This document shows positions 17,075 to 26,324 of a stretch of DNA of 64,000 nucleotides, piece by piece; within the stretch, counting starts at the first letter, position 1, and each line of letters opens with the position of its first letter. The DNA is from Saccharibacillus kuerlensis DSM 22868. Lineage in GTDB: Bacteria > Bacillota > Bacilli > Paenibacillales > Paenibacillaceae. Made by a program: the position numbers and the translations under genes. Below the pieces are notes generated by a model that did not search any database, had not been told where the DNA came from, and worked only from the letters and a program-made list of their open reading frames with translations. Location of the stretch: positions 1 through 64,000 of the forward strand of contig NZ_KB899285.1 in assembly GCF_000378145.1 (NCBI RefSeq), given 5' to 3'.

Positions 17075-19282
17075 ATGGCATTTATGAAAAAAACGATCGG
17101 CATGCTGGCTCACGTGGACGCGGGCAAAACGACGTTCGCCGAGCAGCTGCTTTATCATACGAACAGCATACGCAGCCGGGGGCGGGTGGATCATCGGGAT
17201 GCGTTTCTCGATAGTCACGAAATTGAGCGGGCGCGAGGCATCACCGTATTCGCGGGGCAAGCCGTCATGCAGTATAACGGTTCGACCTACTATTTGCTCG
17301 ACACGCCGGGGCACGCCGACTTTTCAGCTGAGATGGAACGTGCGCTGCGTACGATGGATTATGCGGTAGTACTTCTCAGCGCGGTAGAAGGTGTTGAAGG
17401 ACATACGGAAACCGTCTGGCAGCTGCTGCGTCGTTATGGGATTCCGGCTTTCTTTTTTATCAACAAAACGGACCGAGAAGGCGCGGACGTCTCTCGGGTC
17501 ATGGGTGAGATTCGCAGCCTGCTGACCGCGGATGCGGTTGATCTGACGAATACGCTGGAACTTGATGCAAACGGCAGTGACGGAAGTAGCAACGGAAGTA
17601 GAGATGCAGGCGGAAACGGAGACACGATCGGAGATGGAGAACACCGACAGGAAGTCTCTGCCTATGATGACACTCGGACCGAAAAGTCTGCGTCCAACAA
17701 AAAGATGCAGGGGACGAGCGGCCGCGTCAAAACGACTGTTACGTTCGATGATTCGCTCAAGACGTTTCTCGCCGAGCGCGACGAGGAACTACTGGAGGCC
17801 TATTTGGAAGATCGGCTGACGCCCGAGCAGTGGACGAACGCTCTGATTTCCATGATTCGTGGCTGCCGGATCTATCCATGCATGCACGGTTCGGCACTGC
17901 TGGATATCGGCGTACAGGAGTTTCTAACCAAGTTCGATCGGTTGACGGTCACGGATTATGCAGCAGAGGACAAAGCTTCGGAAGAGCCTTTCGCCGGCCG
18001 CGTATACAAAATTGGCCACGACGAAAGCGGTACGAGGCTGACGTATATCAAAGCGCTGCAGGGCTCGCTGGGTGTAAGAGAATTCGCGAAATACGCGGAG
18101 AATGTGGGGAATGCAACGGATGCGGAAAATAGGACAAATGCCATAAATGCGGCAGAAGGCGATATACGGGAGGAGAAGATCACCGGCATCCGCATTTATA
18201 GCGGTGATCGTTACACGCAGGTCGATCGCGTCCATGCCGGAGAGCTGTTTGCCGTCACTGGGCTGACCGAAGCGCATGCCGGCATGGGTGTCGGTGAGCT
18301 GCTGCACGACCGCGTTCCGTTCGAGATGACGCCTACACTAACAGCAGGCGTCGAATTCCCGAGTGAGCTGCCGATCAAGGACGTGCTGCGGATCTTCCGT
18401 ATGCTGGAGGCGGAAGATCCCGCACTTGGCGTCGTCTGGGAAGAAGAGCTGCAGCAGCTCCACATTCGGGTGATGGGCGCCATTCAGCTTGAAGTGCTGA
18501 CCAGTGTGCTGAGGGAGCGGTTTGGGATAGAGGTCTCGTTCAGTACGCCGGAGATTCTGTACCGGGAGACGGTGGCAGCTTCCGTAATGGGCTACGGGCA
18601 CTTCGAGCCGCTTAAGCATTATGCCGAAGTGCATCTGCGGATTGAGCCCGGCGATCGTGGAAGCGGCGTTGTCTTCGTGGACGAATGCCACGCCGACGAC
18701 TTATCGGTCGGCTACCGCAATCTGGTCGGCCAGCATGTGCTGGAGCGCGAACATCATGGCCTGCTCACCGGCTCGCCGCTGACGGATGTTAAAGTTACAC
18801 TGTTGACCGGCCGGGCGCACAATAAGCATACGCACGGCGGCGATTTTCGCGAAGCGACGTTCCGGGCGCTGCGGCAGGGTCTGGAGAAGGCGGATAATGT
18901 ACTGCTTGAGCCGTGCTATCGCTTTCGGATCCGTGCGGAGCTTGAGCATATGGGACGGATTATGGCCGATGTGCAGCAGGCGCATGGAACTTTCGACGCG
19001 CCGGAGACGAACGAGACCCATCTGCTGCTGACCGGTATTGTACCGGCGGCGACATTTATGAACTACTCGGCGGAACTCGCTTCGTTTACCCGGGGCAGAG
19101 GGATGCTGAGCTTGTCGTATGGCAGTTATCGTCCGTGCCACAACACCGAAGAGACAGTTGAACGAAAAGGATATGACAAAAACGCCGACCCGCTGTATAC
19201 GTCTTCATCTATTTTTTGCGCAAAAGGCGCAGGCTATTCCGTACCCTGGGATGAAGCGGAAGCGATGATGCATTTGCTGTGA
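17075..19282 (+). CDS. TetM/OtrA-like ribosomal protection GTPase (EF-G family)
   Basis: A protein of 735 residues. It has a G1 motif AHVDAGKTTFAEQ at about residue 12, DTPGHADFSAEMERAL (G3) and INKTDREGADV (G4). The C-terminal half matches EF-G-like domains, ending in SYGSYRPCHN, as in Tet(M)-type proteins. TetM is about 640 residues. The excess lies mainly in a low-complexity Gly/Ser/Asp/Asn insert after the G4 motif (about 168-222) and a shorter Asn/Ala-rich insert near 350-370. It may displace tetracycline from the ribosome, or be a housekeeping paralog; sequence alone does not decide. The ATG at 17075 follows GGAAAGGA; a second ATG at 17084 is possible. Confidence 0.85.
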   Translation: MAFMKKTIGMLAHVDAGKTTFAEQLLYHTNSIRSRGRVDHRDAFLDSHEIERARGITVFAGQAVMQYNGSTYYLLDTPGHADFSAEMERALRTMDYAVVLLSAVEGVEGHTETVWQLLRRYGIPAFFFINKTDREGADVSRVMGEIRSLLTADAVDLTNTLELDANGSDGSSNGSRDAGGNGDTIGDGEHRQEVSAYDDTRTEKSASNKKMQGTSGRVKTTVTFDDSLKTFLAERDEELLEAYLEDRLTPEQWTNALISMIRGCRIYPCMHGSALLDIGVQEFLTKFDRLTVTDYAAEDKASEEPFAGRVYKIGHDESGTRLTYIKALQGSLGVREFAKYAENVGNATDAENRTNAINAAEGDIREEKITGIRIYSGDRYTQVDRVHAGELFAVTGLTEAHAGMGVGELLHDRVPFEMTPTLTAGVEFPSELPIKDVLRIFRMLEAEDPALGVVWEEELQQLHIRVMGAIQLEVLTSVLRERFGIEVSFSTPEILYRETVAASVMGYGHFEPLKHYAEVHLRIEPGDRGSGVVFVDECHADDLSVGYRNLVGQHVLEREHHGLLTGSPLTDVKVTLLTGRAHNKHTHGGDFREATFRALRQGLEKADNVLLEPCYRFRIRAELEHMGRIMADVQQAHGTFDAPETNETHLLLTGIVPAATFMNYSAELASFTRGRGMLSLSYGSYRPCHNTEETVERKGYDKNADPLYTSSSIFCAKGAGYSVPWDEAEAMMHLL

Positions 19283-19290
19283 TTTGATAA

Positions 19291-19333
19291 GCGATACCCG
19301 GATGCGACCAAAAAACGCATTCGGGTATTTTTA
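19291..19333 (+). terminator. Terminator after the TetM-like gene
   Basis: The stem ATACCCGGATGCG/CGCATTCGGGTAT (one wobble) is followed by TTTTT. Confidence 0.7.
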
Positions 19334-19366
19334 GTCTCAAAAAATTACAAAATTTATCATTTATTG

Positions 19367-19395
19367 TTGACATTTGATTTAAAGAAACCTAAAAT
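19367..19395 (+). promoter_or_regulatory. Sigma-A promoter of the arabinanase gene
   Basis: A perfect -35 TTGACA (19367-19372) and -10 TAAAAT (19390-19395) are 17 bases apart in AT-rich DNA. Transcription should start near 19402, giving a leader of about 147 bases. The leader holds an orphan Shine-Dalgarno-like GAGAGGAGG at 19461-19469. Confidence 0.75.
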
Positions 19396-19548
19396 CTTAT
19401 AGGTAAAGCTAAACTAAAGCGCATACATAATTAAAAAGCTTTAGTGAAAAGCTTTGAAAAGAGAGGAGGAAGAGAAAAAATAAATTTTTGAGAGCGTCAT
19501 CATTTGTGAGACCAGATAAGAAAATTAGAGAAAGTAGGGATAATCGAA

Positions 19549-20499
19549 ATGAAGCGCAAATTCGGTATTTTGTTTATCGCACTGACTATTATGGCAGCGG
19601 CGTTTGGGGACGCTCGCAGTTATGCAGCCCACTGGGGACTGAGCGGCGATCTCGGCGCACATGACCCAACGATCATGAAGGAAGGTAATAGTTGGTATGT
19701 ATTCTCGACCGGGGAGGGGATCCAGGGACTGCGTTCCGATGACGGCAAAAACTTCTACCGCATTCCGCAAATTTTCCTGACTGCTCCGTCATGGTGGAAA
19801 AACTACGTACCGAACCAGAAGCCAATGGACGTGTGGGCACCGGACGTGAAGTCGTACAACGGCAAAGTTTGGATGTACTACTCGATCTCGACTTTTGGAT
19901 CGAACGTTTCGGCGATCGGCTTGGCTTCGGCCAGCAGCATCGGTGCAGGCAGTTGGAAGGACGAAGGAATCGTCTTGTCCACGAACGGCACGCAGAACTA
20001 CAATGCAATCGATCCTGAGCTGGTCATTGACGCAAATGGAGAACCGTGGCTCGCGTTCGGTTCGTTCTGGAGCGGACTGAAGCTCACCAAACTGGACAAA
20101 AACACGATGAAGCCGACAGGCAGTCTCACTTCGATCGCTCGTCGTACCGTTAACGACGGCGCAATCGAAGCTCCATCCATTACGTACCACAACGGTTACT
20201 ATTATCTGTTCGCTTCTATCGATAAGTGCTGCAGCGGCGTAAACAGCACGTACAAGATGGTTTACGGGCGTTCCAAGAGTATCACAGGTCCTTATGTAGA
20301 CAAAAACGGCGTAAGCATGATGAATAACGGCGGCACTATTCTCGACGCCGGCAACGCACGTTGGAAAGGTCCGGGCGGCCAAGACATCTATAATGCCAAC
20401 CTGATCGTTCGCCATGCCTACGATGCGGAAGACGAAGGTAGACCAAAGTTGATGATCAGTGATCTGAAATGGACGTCGGACGGTTGGCCAACTTATTAA
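19549..20499 (+). CDS. Secreted endo-alpha-1,5-L-arabinanase, GH43
   Basis: A protein of 316 residues, close to the 323 of B. subtilis AbnA. A signal peptide covers about 1-27. The five-bladed propeller motifs are clear: HDPTIMKEGNSWYVFSTG (catalytic base Asp), WAPDVKSYNGKVWMYYS, NAIDPELVIDANGEPWLAFGSFW (pKa-setting Asp) and GAIEAPSITYHNGYYYLF (general acid Glu). It cuts arabinan side chains of pectin. The start is preceded only by a weak ribosome site (AGTAGGGA). It has its own strong promoter and long leader. A degenerate cre-like stretch lies at 19414-19427 in the leader. Confidence 0.93.
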   Translation: MKRKFGILFIALTIMAAAFGDARSYAAHWGLSGDLGAHDPTIMKEGNSWYVFSTGEGIQGLRSDDGKNFYRIPQIFLTAPSWWKNYVPNQKPMDVWAPDVKSYNGKVWMYYSISTFGSNVSAIGLASASSIGAGSWKDEGIVLSTNGTQNYNAIDPELVIDANGEPWLAFGSFWSGLKLTKLDKNTMKPTGSLTSIARRTVNDGAIEAPSITYHNGYYYLFASIDKCCSGVNSTYKMVYGRSKSITGPYVDKNGVSMMNNGGTILDAGNARWKGPGGQDIYNANLIVRHAYDAEDEGRPKLMISDLKWTSDGWPTY

Positions 20500-20505
20500 C
20501 CGGTA

Positions 20506-20535
20506 AAGGCTTGAGCGAATATTGCAAGCTTTTGC
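20506..20535 (+). terminator. Weak hairpin after the arabinanase gene
   Basis: AAAGGCTTG pairs with CAAGCTTTT (with wobble), with a short T-run inside the distal arm. It is a poor terminator at best. Confidence 0.35.
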
Positions 20536-20617
20536 GAAGCGCGTTATCCTTATGAGATAAGTGCGGTCGTTCGCGGCTGTGCTCTACCAAATTCATAAGG
20601 AATCGAGCGATAAATCC

Positions 20618-21367
20618 ATGATTACACTCAAAAGTGAACGTGAAATTCAATTGATGGACGCGGCCGGAGATCTGCTTGCGGCCTGCCATAAGGAAATCGC
20701 AAAGATGATTAAGCCGGGCGTTACGACGATGGAAATCGATCGCTTTGTTGAAAAATTCCTGAAGCAGCACGGTGCGACTCCAGAGCAAAAAGGCTACAAC
20801 GGTTACGAGTATGCCACATGCGCGTCGATCAACGACGAAGTATGTCACGGTTTTCCGCGACGTCAGCCGCTGAAGAATGGCGATATCGTTACGATCGACA
20901 TGGTTGTCAACTTGAACGGCGGACTCGCCGATTCCGCTTGGACTTATGCGGTCGGCGAGATCTCCGAGCAGGATCGCCGTCTGATGGAAGTCACACATCG
21001 CGCGTTGGAGCTCGGCATTGAAGCGGCAGTCGTCGGCAATCGTCTGGGCGATATCGGACATGCGATTCAGAGCTATGTGGAAGGCGAAGGATTTTCGGTC
21101 GTACGCGAATTTACCGGTCACGGTATCGGACCGACCATCCATGAGAAACCACAGGTGCTGCATTACGGCGAACCGGGCAAAGGTCAACGTCTTAAGGAAG
21201 GCATGGTCATCACCATCGAACCGATGGTCAACGTCGGCGTCTGGCAGACTTCGCGGGATGACAACGGCTGGACAGCGCGCACGCAGGACGGTCGCAACTC
21301 TGCGCAGTACGAACACACGCTTGCGATTACGAAGAACGGTCCTCGAATTTTGACTTCACAGGATTGA
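20618..21367 (+). CDS. map: Methionine aminopeptidase, type I
   Basis: A protein of 249 residues. It removes the initiator methionine from new proteins. The metal-binding set of type I enzymes is visible: Asp in IVTIDMVV and in LADSAW, His in TGHGIG, Glu in TIEPMV and in YEHT; the substrate His is in NDEVCHGFP. The start chosen is the ATG at 20618 (MITLKSEREIQLM), the normal start for the family; the ribosome site AAGGA is rather far upstream. An open frame extends to 20561. It is not in a ribosomal-protein operon, so it is likely a second, stand-alone copy like B. subtilis YflG. Confidence 0.93.
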   Translation: MITLKSEREIQLMDAAGDLLAACHKEIAKMIKPGVTTMEIDRFVEKFLKQHGATPEQKGYNGYEYATCASINDEVCHGFPRRQPLKNGDIVTIDMVVNLNGGLADSAWTYAVGEISEQDRRLMEVTHRALELGIEAAVVGNRLGDIGHAIQSYVEGEGFSVVREFTGHGIGPTIHEKPQVLHYGEPGKGQRLKEGMVITIEPMVNVGVWQTSRDDNGWTARTQDGRNSAQYEHTLAITKNGPRILTSQD

Positions 21368-21424
21368 GGCCTACTGGCCTTGATGCCTCAACAGCCCATT
21401 TTCGCAGCGACTCGGCAGCGCACA

Positions 21425-21469
21425 AAAAGAGCACGGAACCGATCAATCATCGGTTTCCGTGCTCTTTTA
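21425..21469. terminator. Bidirectional terminator between map and the YtxH-like gene
   Basis: The stem AAAAGAGCACGGAAACCGAT-type arms (AGAGCACGGAACCGAT / ATCGGTTTCCGTGCTCT) carry A and T tracts. It lies between converging genes. Confidence 0.85.
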
Positions 21470-21597
21470 ATATATAAATAGAAGAAACATGCATAGAAGC
21501 AGAAGAATAAGAAGCATACTTAAAAACCGCCTCGCGGATCGGCATGCCGAAGTCCGCAAGACGGTCTGCTTGAATCACTGGTAAGCATAAAATGAGT

Positions 21598-21951
21598 TTA
21601 CATACTTCCGGCGCTGCCGTCCTTCGGCTTGTCGCCTGTACCGGATGTCCGCATGGAATCCTGCACACCCGACTTGACGTCGCGAGCTGCGGAAACGGCA
21701 TCTTCTTTAAGTTCTTTTGTAGCACTCAGTGTTTCCTTCACGATACCGGTAACTTCTTGGCTTTTTTCAGTGAGCGCATGGCCTTTTTCATTAACTTGAG
21801 GACCGACTTCGCGCAGTGCTTCAGTAGCGTCGAGTACCGTACTGCGAATCTGCTCTCCTTTTTGCGTACCAACAATGACAGCGGCTCCGGCTCCGATCAA
21901 AGCGCCGGCGGCGGCTCCAATTGCAGCAGTGGTTACAAATGATTTATCCAT
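21598..21951 (-). CDS. YtxH-like general stress protein
   Basis: A protein of 117 residues. A glycine/alanine-rich hydrophobic N-terminus (AAIGAAAGALIGAGAAVIVG, about 8-28) is followed by an amphipathic, Lys/Glu-rich helix and a polar tail, the pattern of YtxH/YtxJ-like stress proteins. It is probably membrane-attached by one helix. AAGGGAG precedes the ATG. A sigma-B-like promoter lies upstream at 21990-22014. Confidence 0.75.
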   Translation of the reverse strand: MDKSFVTTAAIGAAAGALIGAGAAVIVGTQKGEQIRSTVLDATEALREVGPQVNEKGHALTEKSQEVTGIVKETLSATKELKEDAVSAARDVKSGVQDSMRTSGTGDKPKDGSAGSM

Positions 21952-21989
21952 AATGAAAAACTCCCTTCGATTAAAATCTATGTGTGTTA

Positions 21990-22014
21990 TTACCCGCTTG
22001 GCTCAAATCGTAAC
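21990..22014 (-). promoter_or_regulatory. Possible sigma-B promoter for the YtxH-like gene
   Basis: On the minus strand, GTTACG and GGGTAA are separated by 13 bases. The -10 matches GGGTAT at five of six positions; the -35 is poor. Confidence 0.4.
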
Positions 22015-22193
22015 AATTGCTTGACAAAAATGAACGGGAACTCGGATTTCAAAAAACGGCAGAAAGAAAAAGTGGCAGTTCTGAGAGACGTTTTCTTTGA
22101 TTTTTAGGAACAGCTTGCTTGCCCAAAAACTCCCTTTTTGATGCTCGTAAAGAAGGGTTGCAGCATAAAATTCAAACATATATACTATGAGTG

Positions 22194-22205
22194 TCGATAT
22201 ATCGA
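22194..22205 (+). promoter_or_regulatory. Candidate PadR operator
   Basis: The perfect 12-base palindrome TCGATATATCGA lies 29 bases upstream of the padR-like start, in the presumed promoter. PadR regulators usually repress their own operon, so this is a likely binding site. Confidence 0.4.
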
Positions 22206-22234
22206 GTGTCAAGTTATTATATAGGGGGAACTAC

Positions 22235-22564
22235 ATGCAGCAGCTATCCGAATCCACCTATCTGGTCCTACTGGCGTTGAGGCAGGAAGTTTCCCACGGT
22301 TACGGAATCATCAAGCGGATTGAAGAAGTTAGCGAAGGAACCTTTCTGTTAGCCCCGGGAACCCTGTATGGTGTACTGAACAATCTGCAGAAGCAGAAGC
22401 TGATCGAGACCGTCGATCGGGAGCGCGGCAGTCGAAACAAGACGACCTACCGGATTACCGGCGAAGGAGAACAGGTGTTGAGCGAGGAGTTTGAGCGGAT
22501 CAAACGACTGATTCGTTTTACGGAAAAAACATGGACAGACAAGGAGCGGCAGGATGAGGGATAA
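22235..22564 (+). CDS. PadR family transcriptional regulator
   Basis: A protein of 109 residues with the PadR winged helix (SESTYLVLLALRQEVSHGYGIIKRIEE, APGTLYGVLNNLQKQKLIE, YRITGEGEQVL). The ATG at 22235 follows ATAGGGGGA; the open frame upstream to 22187 has no ribosome site and would cover the promoter. It is the first gene of a tight operon: the next gene overlaps it by 11 bases. PadR-DUF2812 pairs are common in Bacillales, where the regulator controls the membrane partner. Confidence 0.9.
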   Translation: MQQLSESTYLVLLALRQEVSHGYGIIKRIEEVSEGTFLLAPGTLYGVLNNLQKQKLIETVDRERGSRNKTTYRITGEGEQVLSEEFERIKRLIRFTEKTWTDKERQDEG

Positions 22565-23111
22565 GAAAAAGACCAAGTGGGTTATGAAAAAGTTTACGGA
22601 TTTTAAAGCTGAAGAGATGTGGCTGGAATCCATGTTCCACAAAGGCTGGGCGCTGTCCCGGTATAATTCAGAAGAGATCGACGAATGCACCTACGTATTT
22701 GAAGCGATAAAACCGGATGAAGTACGGTCGCGCACCTACCGAATCGATTACCGTCCTTTGAAGGGAAAAGCGGCTTTCGAGGAATACAATTCCCTTTTCG
22801 AAGATGCGGGTTGGCAGAGACTTGCGAAGAATTCCCGGTATGCCAAGCACATTTTCTGGACGGATCGTGAAGATGCAGCATCGGATATTTTCTCGGAAGA
22901 CGATTCTTATAAGGAGCGGGAGCAGCGCAAGATGAAGTCTTGTTTGATGAATGCATTAGCTTATTGCATTGTATTAACATTTGCTGTCTCGATTTATATA
23001 TGGTTAAAATATCCGGCTATAATTGCAGGCATGGGTGCTGTTGTACTGGGCATTTTAAGCTCGCTTAGAAACTATGTGAAACATCATCGGGTATACAGGA
23101 CTTTCCCATGA
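22554..23111 (+). CDS. DUF2812 membrane protein
   Basis: A protein of 185 residues. The N-terminal cytoplasmic domain (KKFTDFKAEEMWLESMFHKGWAL, EYNSLFEDAGWQRLAKN) is the DUF2812 pattern. Two membrane helices follow (about 130-150 and 153-170). It overlaps the padR-like gene by 11 bases and the next gene by 4 (ATGA). Function unknown; the family is linked with PadR-controlled responses to envelope or drug stress. Confidence 0.8.
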   Translation: MRDKKKTKWVMKKFTDFKAEEMWLESMFHKGWALSRYNSEEIDECTYVFEAIKPDEVRSRTYRIDYRPLKGKAAFEEYNSLFEDAGWQRLAKNSRYAKHIFWTDREDAASDIFSEDDSYKEREQRKMKSCLMNALAYCIVLTFAVSIYIWLKYPAIIAGMGAVVLGILSSLRNYVKHHRVYRTFP

Positions 23112-23767
23112 ATATCATCCATAACGAGCAAATCATCGAATTCCACGTCGAATACGCCAAGCGCAAAAAGGTTTACGTTCAGATCGATCCCAATGGACTC
23201 GTGACGGTCAAAGTGCCTAACGGCATGCCGGAGGAGGAAATAACTGAGGCGGTTCGACGTGAAGCGGGGCGGATTATCGAATACCGAGCTCGGTTGGAGA
23301 AGGCCCGGGAAGGACCCAAGCCGAAAGAATACCGCGAAGGCGGAGAAGGTGACTTTCTGCATCTGGGCCGCCGCTGCCGTCTGGATGAGCTGATTCCAAC
23401 GGAAGGCCGGACGGAGGAACAGCTGCGCGCCGATCTCAAGAAGTTTTATTTTTCCAGCTGCAAAAAGGTAATCAATGAACGGATCGGCGCTTATGCCAAG
23501 CAGCTCAAAGCTGAACCAAAATCGATCGAAATCGTTGAATCGACAACCAAGTGGGGCAGCTGTGACTCGAAAAAAAGGCTGAATTTTAACTATCTGTTGG
23601 CGATGGCTCCTGTGTATGCAATTGATTATGTCATCGTGCATGAGCTCTGCCATATTCACCATATGAACCATGACCGATCCTTCTGGCGCAAAGTGGGCAG
23701 CATCATGCCGGACTATAAGGAGCGGGAGGCTTACCTCAACCGGTATGGGCGATTTATGGTTATGTGA
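23108..23767 (+). CDS. YgjP/SprT-like zinc metallopeptidase (DUF45)
   Basis: A protein of 219 residues. The signature VHELCHIHHMNHDRSFW supplies HExxH plus the third zinc ligand, as in YgjP (M48-related) proteins. The conserved ESTTKWGSCDSKKRLNFNYLL comes before it. The family is a predicted cytosolic metalloprotease of unknown target. The ATG overlaps the DUF2812 stop (ATGA), so translation is coupled. Confidence 0.88.
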   Translation: MNIIHNEQIIEFHVEYAKRKKVYVQIDPNGLVTVKVPNGMPEEEITEAVRREAGRIIEYRARLEKAREGPKPKEYREGGEGDFLHLGRRCRLDELIPTEGRTEEQLRADLKKFYFSSCKKVINERIGAYAKQLKAEPKSIEIVESTTKWGSCDSKKRLNFNYLLAMAPVYAIDYVIVHELCHIHHMNHDRSFWRKVGSIMPDYKEREAYLNRYGRFMVM

Positions 23768-23842
23768 GGATAGCAGGAATCAGGGACGGTTCAGTAATCG
23801 CAAGTACAGACATCCGTATGCATGGGAAGAGGAGGGATGGTT

Positions 23843-25351
23843 GTGTCGTCTGCCTTAACCAAGTACGCCGAGCTGCCTGAAGTGATTCAACGTGCCGGTC
23901 TTGAAGTTAACGGCCTTGTGCTGTTAAGCGGTGGGCATATCGTAGTGGAATGGTACCGGGAACCTTATCGGCGCGGTGTCCCGCAGCTGCTGTATTCACT
24001 CAGCAAAAGCGTGACTTCAATCGCTGTCGGAATCGCCTGCGACCTCGGACTGCTGCGGCTGGATGATCGCGTGATCTCCTTTTTCCCGAATAAGCTTCCT
24101 CTTGGCGCCGAATTGTCTCCTCACCTGGACGCCATGAAGGTACGCCACCTGCTGTCGATGACCGCGGGGCACGAAGAAGACATCTATCCAGCTGTCGTAT
24201 CGCAGCGGGATTGGGCGGCCGCTTTTCTGAATCAACCTGTCCAGCGGGTACCGGGAACGCATTACCGTTATAGTACGCCCTCCACCTATATGCTATCGGC
24301 CATTGTAGAGCGGGTATCCCGCATGAATCTGGTCGATTTTCTTATGCCTACATTGTTCGGACCGTTGGGTATTGACCGGCCGACTTGGGAGACTTGTCCA
24401 TTGGGTGCCGCCGCGGGAGGAATGGGACTCAGCCTCTCTACCGAAGATGTCGCGAAATTCGGTCAGATGCTGCTGGATGGCGGTGTCTACGAAGGGCAGC
24501 AGATTGTTTCGGCGGATTATATTAGGCTTGCGACTTCAGAGCAGAGCGACAACCGTAAGGGAGCGAGGCCGGAACGGGTCGATTCTGCGCAGGGATACGG
24601 CTTCCAGTTCCACCTATGCCGCTTCGGAGCATACCGGGGTGATGGTTCGTTCGGCCAGCTGTGTCTCGTGTCGCCGAAGCACAATCTGGTTGTGGCGGCC
24701 AATTGTGCCTTTCCAAGCATGACGAAGCTGCAGACGCTGCTGGACTTGATTTTCGAACTGGCGGAAGAGGAGACAGGACATTTAAAAAAAACAGCGGCCA
24801 ACCCATCAGGCGGTAACAGAATTGAAAATGGCAGATGTCGCCGTTTTGATACCGTTGAGGAACTCGGCTTATCCCGTTCTTCAGCCCTGAGGTCTCCTTC
24901 AAATTCGCTTCGAGCAGCGCAGGCGACTCGATGGCTTTTTGCTGCAAATCGTGAATTTGTTCTGGACGAGAATCCGGACGGACTCCGATCGATTGCCTTT
25001 TATTCAATTGAAAAAGATTTTGAGCTGAAGATAGACTACGGCGAAGGAGATGAACGCAGCGGGATGCTGCCGTTCGATTTCACCCACCCGCTGGAGTCGG
25101 AGCATGTCTTTGTCAAAGACTTGTCGCTGCACCGTCAGCGGGTGGTTACTTCGGTCGAAGTACCGGAGGAAACAGAACGAATCCTGCAGATGAAGCTGCA
25201 GTACATCGAGACGCCTTATATCGTGACTTATACGGTATATGCGGCTGCTTGCGGAATTAGGTTGAGCTTTGAACTCAATGTCTCTTTCGGATTTCGAAGC
25301 TATGAAGTATTCGGCCGTATACGAGGAAAAGGGATCATTAACTCCCAATAA
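23843..25351 (+). CDS. Serine hydrolase of the beta-lactamase/PBP-C fold
   Basis: A protein of 502 residues. The SxxK nucleophile motif is in LYSLSKSVTS (about residue 53), and YRYSTPSTYML stands where the Tyr of the second motif is expected. The C-terminal third (about 345-502) is a separate beta-rich domain. No signal peptide is evident. Substrates of this class include esters and D-amino peptides; none can be assigned. GTG at 23843 has the best spacing from AGGAGGG; in-frame ATGs at 23822 and 23837 are either upstream of or touching the ribosome site. It follows the metallopeptidase gene by 75 bases with no terminator. Confidence 0.82.
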   Translation: MSSALTKYAELPEVIQRAGLEVNGLVLLSGGHIVVEWYREPYRRGVPQLLYSLSKSVTSIAVGIACDLGLLRLDDRVISFFPNKLPLGAELSPHLDAMKVRHLLSMTAGHEEDIYPAVVSQRDWAAAFLNQPVQRVPGTHYRYSTPSTYMLSAIVERVSRMNLVDFLMPTLFGPLGIDRPTWETCPLGAAAGGMGLSLSTEDVAKFGQMLLDGGVYEGQQIVSADYIRLATSEQSDNRKGARPERVDSAQGYGFQFHLCRFGAYRGDGSFGQLCLVSPKHNLVVAANCAFPSMTKLQTLLDLIFELAEEETGHLKKTAANPSGGNRIENGRCRRFDTVEELGLSRSSALRSPSNSLRAAQATRWLFAANREFVLDENPDGLRSIAFYSIEKDFELKIDYGEGDERSGMLPFDFTHPLESEHVFVKDLSLHRQRVVTSVEVPEETERILQMKLQYIETPYIVTYTVYAAACGIRLSFELNVSFGFRSYEVFGRIRGKGIINSQ

Positions 25352-25470
25352 ACACGATATTTGTCGAATGGTTACCGAATTTTAACCGTTAAGTGACAGC
25401 ATCAGGGCACACTGTCACTTTCAGGCTTGCCAAGTTTGCTATACTGGCGGCGAACGAGGAGGTTATCATC

Positions 25471-26292
25471 ATGAATATACAACGTTGTTTTTCCAAAAGT
25501 GCCGGTTGGATCGTCTCGCTGGTTCTTACGGGCAGTCTGATCGCGGGTTGTTCGGTACACAGCGATATTTCCGGCAAAGGAACCTCTCCGATGCCTATAG
25601 CGCCTTCATCGGCCGCATACGAGACTTTTATTCCGGAAGCAGAGCGATCGGTCAATTCTCTTAGCGACAATAAGCAATCTCAAGAAATTTACTTGAATGA
25701 TAGCCGTAACGGCTGGAAAATAGAATTTCAAGCAAAAGGCAACGCTAATGACACAGTTGACGGCGCAGTTGATGTGAACAGTAATACGCTGTATCGGACG
25801 GGCGACGGCGGAGCGACTTGGAAGAAAATCAGCAGCTCAACAAACGGTTCTTTCCCGGAAGGAGTCGCTGGAGCCGTGCGTTTCACTGACGAACAGCGTG
25901 GTTGGGTATCCGTTGATCATTTGCAGAACGGTGATCCCGGTCTGTATGAAACTTTTGACGGCGGAAAGACTTGGACCAAGGCGGAGTTGAAGATTCCTAC
26001 CGACTTGAATACCGCTTGGTTCGTACCAAAAGTACCGATTCTGTTTGAAGGTACGGAGCGAGGGCTGTATATTGCGGAGATCGGCTCCGTTTCGCAGCAT
26101 GACGAAGATGCTCCACTGCTGTTTTACGTCACTTCCGACGGCGGTGCGAGTTGGTCGGATCCCATTCAAAGCGAGCAGGGGGAGCAGGGAGGCCTGAGTT
26201 GGAAGACGGAGCGTCTTTCCGGAGAACCCGGCCGCAGTTGGGCAATTACAATTGACGGCCGGACGTGGAAATTTCAGCGGTTGATGGAATAA
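25471..26292 (+). CDS. Lipoprotein with BNR/Asp-box (Ycf48/sialidase-like) repeats
   Basis: A protein of 273 residues. The lipobox is LIAGC (Cys about residue 27). Three Asp-box motifs are seen: YRTGDGGATWKK, YETFDGGKTWTK and YVTSDGGASWSD, so it should be a beta-propeller outside the membrane. Function unknown. CGAGGAGG precedes the ATG at 25471. The frame is open to 25393 but without a ribosome site. Confidence 0.85.
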   Translation: MNIQRCFSKSAGWIVSLVLTGSLIAGCSVHSDISGKGTSPMPIAPSSAAYETFIPEAERSVNSLSDNKQSQEIYLNDSRNGWKIEFQAKGNANDTVDGAVDVNSNTLYRTGDGGATWKKISSSTNGSFPEGVAGAVRFTDEQRGWVSVDHLQNGDPGLYETFDGGKTWTKAELKIPTDLNTAWFVPKVPILFEGTERGLYIAEIGSVSQHDEDAPLLFYVTSDGGASWSDPIQSEQGEQGGLSWKTERLSGEPGRSWAITIDGRTWKFQRLME

Positions 26293-26324
26293 AGCTTATA
26301 GGAGCAGAAAATTAAGCGGTTTGC

